DNA of 64,000 nt from Enterobacter cloacae complex sp. ECNIH7 (GTDB lineage Bacteria > Pseudomonadota > Gammaproteobacteria > Enterobacterales > Enterobacteriaceae): positions 1,302,001 to 1,366,000 of the forward strand of contig NZ_CP017990.1 of NCBI RefSeq assembly GCF_002208095.1, read 5' to 3'. Each line of letters opens with the position of its first letter. The first letter of the stretch is position 1. This document shows, piece by piece, positions 31,401 through 42,734 of this stretch. The position numbers and the translations under genes are program-made. Below the pieces are notes generated by a model. The model had not been told where the DNA came from, ran no database searches, and worked only from the letters and a program-made list of their open reading frames with translations.

Positions 31401-32308
31401 GCTGGGCTGCGAGGTCAACGACATTGAGGCCGACTTCTTTTCCCTCGGCGGACACTCGGCGCCTGGCGGCGCAGCTTAGCCGCGCGTTCGAGCGCAAGGT
31501 TACGCCGGGGCAGATTATGGTCGCCTCCACGGTGAGCAAGCTCAGCGCGCTGCTGGACTCGCAGATGAGCGACGAGCAGGCGCAGCGACTGGGGTATGAA
31601 ACCCTTCTGCCGCTGCGCGAAAGCGACGGGCCGACGCTGTTCTGCTTCCATCCGGCGTCCGGCTTTGCCTGGCAGTTTAGCGTGCTGGCGCGTTATCTCA
31701 GCCCGCGCTGGTCTATTGTCGGTATTCAGTCGCCGCGTCCGGACGGTCCGATGCAGCAGTGCGCTGATCTGGATGGGGTCATTGAGCATCACCTGGCTAC
31801 GCTGCGTAACCAGCAGCCGCAGGGGCCGTATTATCTGTTCGGCTATTCCCTCGGCGGCACGCTGGCGCAGGGCATTGCGGCCCGTCTGCGCGAGCAGGGA
31901 GAAGCGGTGGCCTTCCTCGGCCTGCTGGACACCTGGCCGCCGGAAACCCAGAACTGGTCGGAGAAAGAGGCCAACGGCCTTGACCCGGAAGTGCTGGCGG
32001 AGATCGAGCGCGAGCGTCAGGCGTTTATTGCTGCCCAGCAGGGACAGGGCTCCAGCGAGCTGTTTAACGCTATAGAGGGCAACTACGCCGACGCGGTGCG
32101 GCTGCTCACCACTGCGCACAGCGCGCGCTTTGACGGCAAAGCGACGCTGTTTGTCGCCGAGCGGACGCGAACGATGGATCCGCAGGTCGCCTGGGCGCCG
32201 TGGGTGGCGGAGCTTGAGGTGTACAGCCAGGACTGCGCCCACGTGGATATCATTTCACGGCAGGCGTTTGAGAAGATAGGGCCGGTGTTGAGGGAAATAC
32301 TGGGATAA
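28462..32308 (+). pseudogene. entF: Enterobactin synthase component F, frameshifted
   Basis: The E. coli protein has 1293 residues. Here the first frame runs 28462-31479 (1005 residues) and the rest continues in another frame to 32308. Condensation domain with HHLVVDG (His132-His133); adenylation domain with TSGSTGRPKG and YRTGDVARW; carrier domain up to FFSLGGHS, with the phosphopantetheine serine at residue 999. Directly after it the codons for the expected LLAM+R segment are missing: four bases remain where 15 are expected, an 11-base loss. The first frame ends at TAG 31477. The second frame has the rest of the carrier helices and the thioesterase (GYSLGG, DTWPPETQNW, CAHVDII). As read, no thioesterase is attached and enterobactin cyclisation should fail. 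Either a real recent mutation or a sequence error. Confidence 0.9.
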
Positions 32309-32318
32309 CGTCAAAAGC

Positions 32319-32422
32319 GCCGGGTGGCGGCTGCGCCTTACCCGGCCTACGGAACCGTTGTTGATGTTTGTTGGGTTTGCTCCCTCTCCCTGTGGGAGAG
32401 GACCGGGGTGAGGGCATCAGAC
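32319..32422. repeat. REP element plus CCCTCACCCC-family repeat
   Basis: REP unit GCCGGGTGGCGGC-TGCGCCTTACCCGGCC at 32319-32346, followed by CCCTCTCCC-TGTG-GGAGAGG with GGGGTGAGGG (32381-32416), the second family in reverse orientation. They occupy the gap between entF and fepC, where E. coli has fepE; no fepE is present. Confidence 0.7.
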
Positions 32423-33217
32423 CGAACGCTTTCCAAGCGGCACCACCAGCGGCATACCCGCCACCGGATCGTCAATAATCATGCAGCGCATGCCGTAGAT
32501 CCGCTCAATCAGATCCGGCGTCACAATCTCTTTCGGCGCCCCCTGCGCCACTATCTCACCGTCTCGCAAGGCAATCAGATGCGTGGCGTAGCGGCACGCC
32601 TGGTTTAAATCGTGCAGCACCGCCGCCAGGGTGTACCCCCGCGCGCGGTTCAGCTCGCTCAGCAGCTCCAGCAGGTCAATCTGATGGCTGATGTCGAGCC
32701 AGGTCGTCGGCTCGTCCAGCAGCATGATCGACGTTTCCTGCGCCAGCACCATCGCGATCCACGCGCGCTGACGCTGTCCGCCGGAGAGGGTGTCCACGCT
32801 CTGCTGGGCGAGCCCGGTAATACCCGTCGCCTGCATCGCGCGGTTCACCGCCTCGTCATCCTCTTTACGCCAGCGGGTAAATAGCGGCTGGTGGGGATAG
32901 CGTCCGCGCGAGACCAGCTCCTGCACCGTGATGTCTCCCGGCGTGGTGGCGTTTTGCGCCAGCAGACCGATGCGTCTGGCCACCTCCTTGCTGGCGAAGC
33001 GCTGGATCTGCTCCCCGTCAAGAAACACGCTGCCTTCAGCCGGCGTCATCAGGCGGCTCAGCGTGCGCAGCAGGGTCGATTTTCCGCAGCCGTTCGGGCC
33101 GATAATGGCCGTGAAGTGGCCGTCCGGAATGGCAACGGATAAGTCACGGGCAATGATTTTTTTGCCGTAGCCGAGGGTGAGGTTTTCGCCGCGCAAGCGG
33201 GTGGTGGTATCTGTCAT
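32417..33217 (-). CDS. fepC: Ferric enterobactin ABC transporter, ATP-binding protein
   Basis: 266 residues from ATG 33217. Walker A GPNGCGKST, signature LSGGQRQRAWIAMVL, Walker B IMLLDEPTTWLD. Energises Fe-enterobactin uptake through FepD/FepG. Its start overlaps the fepG stop by four bases (ATGA). Confidence 0.96.
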   Translation of the reverse strand: MTDTTTRLRGENLTLGYGKKIIARDLSVAIPDGHFTAIIGPNGCGKSTLLRTLSRLMTPAEGSVFLDGEQIQRFASKEVARRIGLLAQNATTPGDITVQELVSRGRYPHQPLFTRWRKEDDEAVNRAMQATGITGLAQQSVDTLSGGQRQRAWIAMVLAQETSIMLLDEPTTWLDISHQIDLLELLSELNRARGYTLAAVLHDLNQACRYATHLIALRDGEIVAQGAPKEIVTPDLIERIYGMRCMIIDDPVAGMPLVVPLGKRSV

Positions 33218-34206
33218 TTCCTGCGTGACTCCTGAACGAGCAAGACGATGAGGTAAATTCCGCCGAGGCTGACGGTCACCACGCCCACCGGCAGTTGATA
33301 AGGCATAAACAGCCGCTGGGCGCAGAGATCGGCGGCCAATAGCAGCAGCGCGCCGCACAGCGCCGCCTGGGTTAATCCCCAGCGCGCCGTGCCGCTAAGT
33401 CGCCGGGCGATGTGCGGTGCCACGAGGGCGATAAACGAGATTGGCCCGGCAATCGCGGTGGAGGCGGCGGTCAGCAGTACGGCGACCAGCATCAGCATCA
33501 GGCGCGAGCGTTCGACGCCCACGCCCAGCGCGCAGGCGCTATCGTCGCCCATCTCCAGCAGACGCATACGGCGCACCAGCAGCAGCGCGCCGATAAACAT
33601 CAGCAAAATCAGCGGCGCGGCGGGCCAGATTTTGCCCCACGTCAGGCCGTTGAGCGAACCGGCGTACCACAGCCCGGCGGAGAGCGCGGTTTCCAGCGAG
33701 GCCTGCAGTAAAAGCCAGGTGTTAAACGCCATCAGCATCGCGCGGATGCCGATCCCGATAATGATCAGCCGGAAGGTGTCAATGCCGTTGCGCCAGGCCA
33801 GGGCCCAGATAAGCAGCGAGGTCAGAATGCCGCCCGCCATCGCCGTAAAGGTAATGGCCGTCAGATGTTGCCCGAACAGCACCATCGCCACCAGCACGCC
33901 GCTCCAGGCGCCGGTGTTGAGGCCCATCACGTCCGGGCTGCCCAGCGGGTTGCGCATCAGCGACTGGAATATTGCGCCGCTCACGCCGAGCGCCGCACCG
34001 ACCAGAATCGCCATCGCCACGCGCGGCAGTCGCCACTCCGTCACCACCATGGTGATGTTACGCGGCGCGCTGCCGAGCAGGGCGTTGAAGACCTGAGTAA
34101 AGTCGAGCGTCACCGCGCCGCTGCGCAGGCTCCAGACCGCCAGCAGCAGAATGGCGATAAGCAGCAGCGAGACGCTGGTCAGTAAACGACGGGACGGGGC
34201 CATCAT
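33214..34206 (-). CDS. fepG: Ferric enterobactin ABC transporter permease
   Basis: 330 residues, same length as E. coli FepG, FecCD family with about nine to ten membrane segments. Conserved LMRNPLGSPDVMG and GPISFIALVAPHIARRL. It pairs with FepD. The start overlaps the fepD stop. Confidence 0.96.
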   Translation of the reverse strand: MMAPSRRLLTSVSLLLIAILLLAVWSLRSGAVTLDFTQVFNALLGSAPRNITMVVTEWRLPRVAMAILVGAALGVSGAIFQSLMRNPLGSPDVMGLNTGAWSGVLVAMVLFGQHLTAITFTAMAGGILTSLLIWALAWRNGIDTFRLIIIGIGIRAMLMAFNTWLLLQASLETALSAGLWYAGSLNGLTWGKIWPAAPLILLMFIGALLLVRRMRLLEMGDDSACALGVGVERSRLMLMLVAVLLTAASTAIAGPISFIALVAPHIARRLSGTARWGLTQAALCGALLLLAADLCAQRLFMPYQLPVGVVTVSLGGIYLIVLLVQESRRK

Positions 34207-35207
34207 GCGCCACCTCCGCGTTTACGACGAACCAGGAAGATCAGCACCGGCGCGCCGATAAAGGCGCTGACCACCGAGACGCGCAGCTCGCCGGGCACCA
34301 GCAGGCGGCCCAGCACGTCGGCAAACAGCAGCAGGGCAGGGGTCGCCAGCAGCGTCACCGGCAGCGACCAGCGGTGATCCGCCCCCACCAGCCAGCGCGC
34401 CATGTGCGGCATCATCAGGCCGATAAAGGCGATCGGGCCGACCACGGCGGTCGCGCTGCCGCACAGTACGGTGATGGCGAACAGACCAATCAGCTGCGTG
34501 CGCGCCACGCGGTTGCCGAGGGCGGTCGCGGTGTCGCTGCCGAGGCTCAGGCTGTTGAGCGACCGGCTTAAAAACAGCGCCACGGCGGCAGCGACAATGA
34601 CCGGGATCGCCACCACTTTAAGCGTGTCGAGGGTGCGGATATCCAGCGAGCCGGCCTGCCAGAAGCGCAGTTGGTCGTAGACGTCCGGGTTGAGCAGGGC
34701 GATGCCGTTGGACAAGCCCTCCAGCACCGCCGCGAGCGCCACGCCCGCAAGGGTCAGGCGTACCGGACTCAGCTGCCCGCCGCCCTGGCTGCCGGTAAAG
34801 GCGACCACCAGCGAGGCGGCCAGCGCGCCGCAGAAGGCCATCACCAGCTGTTCAGAGGGTGAGGTCAACCCGAACAGCGCCGCGCCGAGCACGATGGCAA
34901 AGCTGGCGCCGGAGTTAACGCCGAGAATGCCGGGGTCCGCCAGCGGGTTACGGGTGAGGGTTTGCATCAGGGCACCGGCAAGGCCGAGCGCGCCACCCGC
35001 CAGCAGTCCGGCAAGCGTGCGGGGCAGTCGGGCGTCGAGCACGATGACGCAGTCGGCGCTCTGGCAGGTGCCGGAGAGCGCATCAACGATAACGGACGCG
35101 GGCAGCGGCTTCGCGCCGACCAGCAGGCTGAGTGCAGCCGCAAGGCTCAGGAGCAGCAGTAAAGCGGGCACGGCAACGGCGCGCACCGCAGAAGAGGAAA
35201 ACGACAT
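34203..35207 (-). CDS. fepD: Ferric enterobactin ABC transporter permease
   Basis: 334 residues from ATG 35207, the E. coli length; an ATG four codons earlier (35219) is an alternative. FecCD family: LTRNPLADPGILGVNSGASF and GPIAFIGLMMPHMARWL. First gene of fepDGC, divergent from entS across a Fur box. Confidence 0.96.
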   Translation of the reverse strand: MSFSSSAVRAVAVPALLLLLSLAAALSLLVGAKPLPASVIVDALSGTCQSADCVIVLDARLPRTLAGLLAGGALGLAGALMQTLTRNPLADPGILGVNSGASFAIVLGAALFGLTSPSEQLVMAFCGALAASLVVAFTGSQGGGQLSPVRLTLAGVALAAVLEGLSNGIALLNPDVYDQLRFWQAGSLDIRTLDTLKVVAIPVIVAAAVALFLSRSLNSLSLGSDTATALGNRVARTQLIGLFAITVLCGSATAVVGPIAFIGLMMPHMARWLVGADHRWSLPVTLLATPALLLFADVLGRLLVPGELRVSVVSAFIGAPVLIFLVRRKRGGGA

Positions 35208-35224
35208 AGCAACATCCATGATTT

Positions 35225-35250
35225 GATAATGATAGTGATTATCGTTATCT
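35225..35250. promoter_or_regulatory. Fur box, fepD/entS divergent promoter
   Basis: GATAATGATAGTGATTATCG followed by TTATC: overlapping GATAAT-type hexamers in both orientations, close to the consensus. Expected to repress fepDGC and entS together under iron-replete conditions. Confidence 0.85.
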
Positions 35251-35315
35251 ATCTTATTTGGCTATGTTAGCATGTGCGCCCATGGAAAGGGTAGAAATAG
35301 ACTCAAGGCTTTGTC

Positions 35316-36563
35316 ATGAATCAAAAATCCTGGCTGCTCAACCTCAGCCTGCTGAAAACGCACCCGGCGTATCGCGCCGTTTTTATCGCTCGCTTTATCT
35401 CCATTTTGTCCCTCGGGCTGCTTGGCGTGGCCGTGCCGGTACAGATCCAGACCCTGACGCACTCCAGCTGGCTGGTGGGGTTATCCGTCACCTTAACCGG
35501 CGGGGCGATGTTCATCGGCCTGATGGTCGGCGGCGTGCTGGCGGACCGCTACGAGCGTAAAAAGCTGATCCTGCTGGCGCGCGGCACCTGCGGCGTGGGC
35601 TTTATCGGGCTGTGTCTGAACGCGATGCTGCCGGAGCCGTCGCTGATCGCCATTTACGCGCTGGGGCTGTGGGACGGTTTCTTCGCTTCGCTGGGCGTGA
35701 CGGCGCTGCTGGCGGCAACGCCCGCGCTGGTCGGGCGCGAGAACCTGATGCAGGCGGGGGCGATTACCATGCTCACCGTGCGTCTGGGCTCGGTGATTTC
35801 GCCGATGGTGGGCGGCCTGCTGCTGGCGACCGGCAACGTGGCGTGGAACTACGGGCTGGCGGCGGCGGGAACCTTTATCACCACGCTGACGCTGCTGCGT
35901 CTGCCGCTGCTGCCGCCTCCGCCGCAGCCGCGCGAGCATCCGCTGAAATCGCTGATGGTCGCGATTCGTTTCCTGTTCAGCAACCCGCTGATTGGCGGGA
36001 TTGCGCTGCTCGGCGGCCTGCTGACCATGGCGAGCGCCGTGCGCGTGCTCTACCCGGCATTAGCGGGAGCGTGGCAGATGAGCGCCTCGGAGATTGGTCT
36101 ACTGTACGCCGCCATTCCGCTCGGCGCGGCGTGCGGGGCGCTGACCAGCGGCAACCTGGCGCAGAGCGCGCGTCCGGGGTTGATTATGCTGCTTGCCACG
36201 CTGGCCTCGTTTATCGCCATCGGCTTCTTCAGCCTGATGCCGGTGTGGGCTCTCGGGGTGCTGTGTCTGGTGATTTTCGGCTGGCTGAGCGCCATCAGCT
36301 CGCTGCTGCAGTACACCCTGATCCAGACCCAGACGCCGGAAGGGATGCTCGGGCGCATTAACGGCCTGTGGACGGCGCAGAACGTGACGGGTGATGCGAT
36401 TGGCGCGGCGATCCTCGGCGGGCTGGGCGCGATGATGACTCCGGCGGCCTCGGCGAGCTGCGGCGGGTTTGCGTTAGCGATGGTTGGCGGGATTTTGTTA
36501 GTGGCGCTGGTGGAGTTGCGGCGGTTCAGGCAGGAGGTTGTGTTGAACGACGGGGCGGCCTGA
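35316..36563 (+). CDS. entS: Enterobactin exporter, MFS family
   Basis: 415 residues, twelve membrane segments. MFS loop motif [14 protein letters not shown] after helix 2. EntS exports enterobactin across the inner membrane; TolC completes export. Repressed by Fur through the shared box upstream. Confidence 0.95.
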   Translation: MNQKSWLLNLSLLKTHPAYRAVFIARFISILSLGLLGVAVPVQIQTLTHSSWLVGLSVTLTGGAMFIGLMVGGVLADRYERKKLILLARGTCGVGFIGLCLNAMLPEPSLIAIYALGLWDGFFASLGVTALLAATPALVGRENLMQAGAITMLTVRLGSVISPMVGGLLLATGNVAWNYGLAAAGTFITTLTLLRLPLLPPPPQPREHPLKSLMVAIRFLFSNPLIGGIALLGGLLTMASAVRVLYPALAGAWQMSASEIGLLYAAIPLGAACGALTSGNLAQSARPGLIMLLATLASFIAIGFFSLMPVWALGVLCLVIFGWLSAISSLLQYTLIQTQTPEGMLGRINGLWTAQNVTGDAIGAAILGGLGAMMTPAASASCGGFALAMVGGILLVALVELRRFRQEVVLNDGAA

Positions 36564-36603
36564 TGCCCTCACCCCGGCCCTCTCCCACAGGGAGAGGGAG
36601 GGG
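36556..36603. repeat. CCCTCACCCC-family palindromic repeat
   Basis: GCGGCCTGATG then CCCTCACCCCGGCCCTCTCC-CACAG-GGAGAGGG. It overlaps the entS stop codon and lies between the convergent entS and fepB genes. Confidence 0.75.
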
Positions 36604-36609
36604 AAATGC

Positions 36610-37569
36610 CTACTTAAACAATGCATTCAATCTGTCTAACACCAACATCGCGCTGTAATAATCCAGGCGGAACGTCTCCGTTCCCAATGCCCAGACCCGT
36701 TTGTTTTTCACCGACGGCAAATGCGCCAGCAGCGGGTTGGCGTAAATCGCATCCACGTCTTTCTGGTCGCCGGCAAACACAAACAGCCCTTTGCCGTTCA
36801 GCCCCGTCGCCAGATTTTCACCGCCCAGTTGAATGATGTCGTGGCGTTTGCCCTGGCTTTTTGAGGTGTGCAGTCCGGCGGGCAGCTCCGCCAGCGTAAA
36901 GCCCAGCTGGTGCAGCAGCTTGCCCTGCGCCGATTCCGCAGTCCACAGGTTGGCGCTGTGCGCGGCGGCGGTATAGACGATGGCGTTGACAGGCTGCGGT
37001 GGCAGCTTCATCTGCTCTTTAACCTGCGCGAGCTGTTTATCAAACGCGGCAATGCGCTCTGCGGCCTGTTTTTCCTGCCCGGTAATAGTGCCCAGCTGGG
37101 TCAGCAGTTCCTGCCAGCTCTTGTCGTCGTAGTTGATGATAAGCGTTGGGGCGATGGCGGAGAGCTGATCGTACAGCGCCAGCGCGGAATCCCCGCCGGT
37201 AGCGCTGATCAAAATCAGATCCGGCATTTGCGCGGCGACCGCTTCGGCGCTCGGCTCGCCGATGTACAGCCGTGCAACCTTGCGCTGTTTCGCAATATCA
37301 CCCCACTGGCGCAAAAAGCCCTGCGCATCCGCCACGCGGTTGTTCGGCGTGGTGGCGCCGCTGGCGACGACCGGGGCGTCAATCGCCAGCAGGGAGCCGG
37401 TTAAGGTCACGCTGGTGGAGACAATGCGCGTCGGTTTGCTCTCAAGCGTGTGAACGCCTCGGCTGTCGGTCACCTGACGCGGCCAGTCGGCGGCAGCGGC
37501 TGAGGCAAGTCCTAAAACAAAAAGTGCAGATAAAAGCAGGGTATTACGGAATAGGGCAGGGAATTTCAC
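36610..37569 (-). CDS. fepB: Ferric enterobactin periplasmic binding protein
   Basis: 319 residues. Signal peptide about 1-27 ([17 protein letters not shown]). Class III helical-backbone binding protein fold. It delivers Fe-enterobactin to FepDG. Divergent from entCEBA-entH. Confidence 0.95.
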   Translation of the reverse strand: MKFPALFRNTLLLSALFVLGLASAAAADWPRQVTDSRGVHTLESKPTRIVSTSVTLTGSLLAIDAPVVASGATTPNNRVADAQGFLRQWGDIAKQRKVARLYIGEPSAEAVAAQMPDLILISATGGDSALALYDQLSAIAPTLIINYDDKSWQELLTQLGTITGQEKQAAERIAAFDKQLAQVKEQMKLPPQPVNAIVYTAAAHSANLWTAESAQGKLLHQLGFTLAELPAGLHTSKSQGKRHDIIQLGGENLATGLNGKGLFVFAGDQKDVDAIYANPLLAHLPSVKNKRVWALGTETFRLDYYSAMLVLDRLNALFK

Positions 37570-37589
37570 AGCGCGACATCCTGTTTTTT

Positions 37590-37732
37590 TTGAAGATAAT
37601 GCTTCTCATTTTCATGGTTGCCGCGAAGGGATGCAAGCTTTTGTCGCATAAGTTATTTGTCCGACGGTTGACAGCGAAGCGATGTGGGATTAGGTTAGCC
37701 GACGAAAATATAAATGATAATCATTATTGCTT
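37590..37732. promoter_or_regulatory. fepB/entC divergent promoter with Fur boxes
   Basis: AATGATAATCATTATTGC at 37713-37730 is a strong Fur box next to the entC start. A weaker one, GATAATGCTTCTCATTTTC, lies at 37594-37612 near the fepB start. E. coli also has separate sites for the two genes. Confidence 0.75.
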
Positions 37733-37757
37733 CTTTTATCATTTTGAGGAGGATGAT

Positions 37758-38933
<1,176 letters not shown>

Positions 38934-38942
38934 GGAACGCTC

Positions 38943-40553
38943 ATGACTATTCCCTTTACCCGCTGGCCTGAGGAATTCGCCCGCCGCTACCGTGAAAAAG
39001 GCTACTGGCAGGATCTGTCGCTGACCCACATCCTGACGGACCGTGCGGACAGCGATGCGGTGGCGATTATCGACGGCGAGCGGCACATCACCTACCGCGC
39101 GTTTAATCAGGCGGTAAACAATCTGGCGTCCGCTCTTCAGGCGCGCGGGCTGCAGCGCGGCGAGACGGCGCTGGTGCAGCTCGGAAACGTGGCCGAGTTC
39201 TACATCACTTTCTTCGCGCTGCTGCAAATCGGCGTCGCGCCGGTGAACGCGCTCTTTAGCCATCAGCGCAGCGAGCTGAACGCTTACGCGGAGCAGATCA
39301 AACCCGCCGCGCTGATTGCCGATCGCGACCACGGGCTGTTTGCGGGCGATGATTTTCTTAACACCTTTGTGGATGCGCACCGCTCGGTTCGCGTCGTGCT
39401 GCTGCGCGGCGATAAGGACGAACACGCCCTGGAAGCGGCGATTGCGCGTCCGGCGGACAATTTCATCCCGAACCCAACGCCCGCCGACGAAGTGGCGTTT
39501 TTCCAGCTTTCCGGCGGTAGCACCGGCACGCCGAAGCTGATCCCGCGCACGCACAACGATTACGACTACAGCATTCGCCGCAGCAACGAGATTTGCGGCA
39601 TCACCGCCGATACGCGTTACCTGAACGCGCTGCCCGCAGCGCATAACTACGCCATGAGTTCGCCGGGATCGTTAGGCGTCTTCACCGCGGGCGGCTGCGT
39701 AGTGCTGGCGAACGATCCGAGCGCCACGCTCTGCTTCCCGCTGATTGAACGGCATCAGATTAACGTCACCTCGCTGGTTCCTCCGGCGGTGAGCCTCTGG
39801 CTGCAGGCGATTGCCGACGGCGCGGGAAGCGCGCAGCTTAAATCCCTCAGGCTGCTGCAGGTGGGGGGCGCACGTCTCTCCGCCACGCTCGCGGCGCGCA
39901 TTCCGGCGGAAATCGGCTGCCAGCTTCAACAGGTGTTCGGCATGGCGGAAGGGCTGGTGAACTACACCGCGCTCGACGACGCGCCGGAACGCATCATCAA
40001 CACCCAGGGCCGCCCGATGTGCCCGGACGACGAAGTTTGGGTGGCGGACGAGAACGGAAACCCGCTGCCGCGCGGTGAGGTTGGGCGTCTGATGACGCGC
40101 GGGCCGTATACCTTCCGCGGCTATTTCAACAGCCCGGAACACAACGCCAGCGCCTTTGACGCCGACGGCTTTTACTGCTCCGGCGATCTGATTGCCATTG
40201 ACGAGCAGGGCTACATCACCGTGCAGGGGCGCGAGAAAGATCAGATCAACCGCGGCGGCGAGAAGATCGCCGCCGAAGAGATTGAAAACCTGCTGCTGCG
40301 CCACGAGTCGGTGATCCACGCCGCGCTGGTGAGCATGGAGGACAGCCTGCTGGGCGAAAAAAGCTGCGCGTATCTGGTGGTGAAACAGCCCCTGCGCGCG
40401 GTCGAGGTGCGCCGCTTCCTGCGCGAGCAGGGCGTTGCCGAATTCAAGCTGCCGGACCGCGTGGAGAGCGTGGATGCGCTCCCGCTAACGCCGGTCGGTA
40501 AAGTCGATAAGAAACAGTTGCGCCTGTGGCTTGCTGAACGCGCCCGGGGCTGA
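38943..40553 (+). CDS. entE: 2,3-dihydroxybenzoate-AMP ligase
   Basis: 536 residues, E. coli length. Stand-alone adenylation enzyme of the ANL family: P-loop [28 protein letters not shown], and C-terminal [14 protein letters not shown] with the catalytic lysine in TPVGKVDKK. It activates dihydroxybenzoate and loads it on EntB. Nine bases after entC. Confidence 0.97.
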   Translation: MTIPFTRWPEEFARRYREKGYWQDLSLTHILTDRADSDAVAIIDGERHITYRAFNQAVNNLASALQARGLQRGETALVQLGNVAEFYITFFALLQIGVAPVNALFSHQRSELNAYAEQIKPAALIADRDHGLFAGDDFLNTFVDAHRSVRVVLLRGDKDEHALEAAIARPADNFIPNPTPADEVAFFQLSGGSTGTPKLIPRTHNDYDYSIRRSNEICGITADTRYLNALPAAHNYAMSSPGSLGVFTAGGCVVLANDPSATLCFPLIERHQINVTSLVPPAVSLWLQAIADGAGSAQLKSLRLLQVGGARLSATLAARIPAEIGCQLQQVFGMAEGLVNYTALDDAPERIINTQGRPMCPDDEVWVADENGNPLPRGEVGRLMTRGPYTFRGYFNSPEHNASAFDADGFYCSGDLIAIDEQGYITVQGREKDQINRGGEKIAAEEIENLLLRHESVIHAALVSMEDSLLGEKSCAYLVVKQPLRAVEVRRFLREQGVAEFKLPDRVESVDALPLTPVGKVDKKQLRLWLAERARG

Positions 40554-40563
40554 GGAACAGAGT

Positions 40564-41417
40564 ATGGCCATTCCAAAATTAACCGCTTACGCGCTGCCGA
40601 CCGCCGCAGATCTGCCGACCAACAAGGTGAACTGGGCGTTCGAGCCTGAGTGCGCCGCGCTGCTAATCCACGATATGCAGGAGTATTTCCTGAACTTCTG
40701 GGGCGAAAACAGCGCGATGATGCAGCAGGTGGTGGCGAATATCGCCAGACTGCGCGCTTACTGCAAAGCGCACAATATTCCCGTCTACTACACCGCCCAG
40801 CCGAAAGAGCAGAGCGACGAAGACCGCGCCCTGCTGAACGACATGTGGGGGCCGGGCCTGACCCGCTCACCGGAGCAGCAGCGCATTGTAAGTGAACTGA
40901 CCCCGGACGAAGCGGACACGGTGCTGGTGAAGTGGCGCTACAGCGCGTTTCACCGCTCGCCGCTGGAGCAGATGCTGAAAGAGACGGGCCGCAACCAGCT
41001 GCTGATTACCGGCGTCTACGCCCACATCGGCTGCATGACCACCGCCACCGACGCCTTTATGCGCGACATCAAGCCGTTCTTTATTGCCGACGCGCTGGCG
41101 GATTTCACCCGCGACGAGCATCTGATGTCGCTGAAATACGTGGCCGGACGTTCGGGTCGCGTGGTCATGACCAACGAGCTGCTGCCTTCCGTTCCGGCGA
41201 CCAAAGCCGCGCTGCGCGAGCTGATCCTGCAGCTGCTGGACGAGTCCGACGAGCCGATGGATGACGAAAACCTGATCGACTACGGCCTGGACTCGGTGCG
41301 CATGATGGCGCTGGCCGCCCGCTGGCGCAAAGTGCACGGCGATATCGACTTCGTGATGCTGGCAAAAAATCCCACAATCGACGCCTGGTGGGCGCTGCTC
41401 TCCCGCGAGGTGAAGTG

Positions 41418-41418
<1 letters not shown>
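40564..41418 (+). CDS. entB: Isochorismatase / aryl carrier protein
   Basis: 284 residues from ATG 40564 (10 bases after entE). N-terminal isochorismatase (LIHDMQEYF, VKWRYSAF, GVYAHIGCM) makes 2,3-dihydro-2,3-dihydroxybenzoate. The C-terminal carrier domain (about 215-284) has the modified serine S244 in YGLDSVRMM. It is loaded by EntE, and EntD attaches phosphopantetheine. Its stop overlaps the entA start. Confidence 0.96.
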
Positions 41419-42585
<1,167 letters not shown>

Positions 42586-42734
42586 GCCAGGCAGATCAAA
42601 GTGATCGGCTTAACACTGTGGTGTAAATCTCTGGTTTGACCACGCATTATTGCGTTTCAAAGTTGTTAAATTTTTCCGGTTGTTCTAGAAACAAAATGTA
42701 ACATCTCACTGTTTCACAACAACGGACAACAACT

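Noticed and set aside
31447..31480. Programmed frameshift in entF
   Set aside because: No slippery heptamer or downstream structure, and the defect is a net loss of 11 bases with several conserved residues missing rather than a simple frame change.
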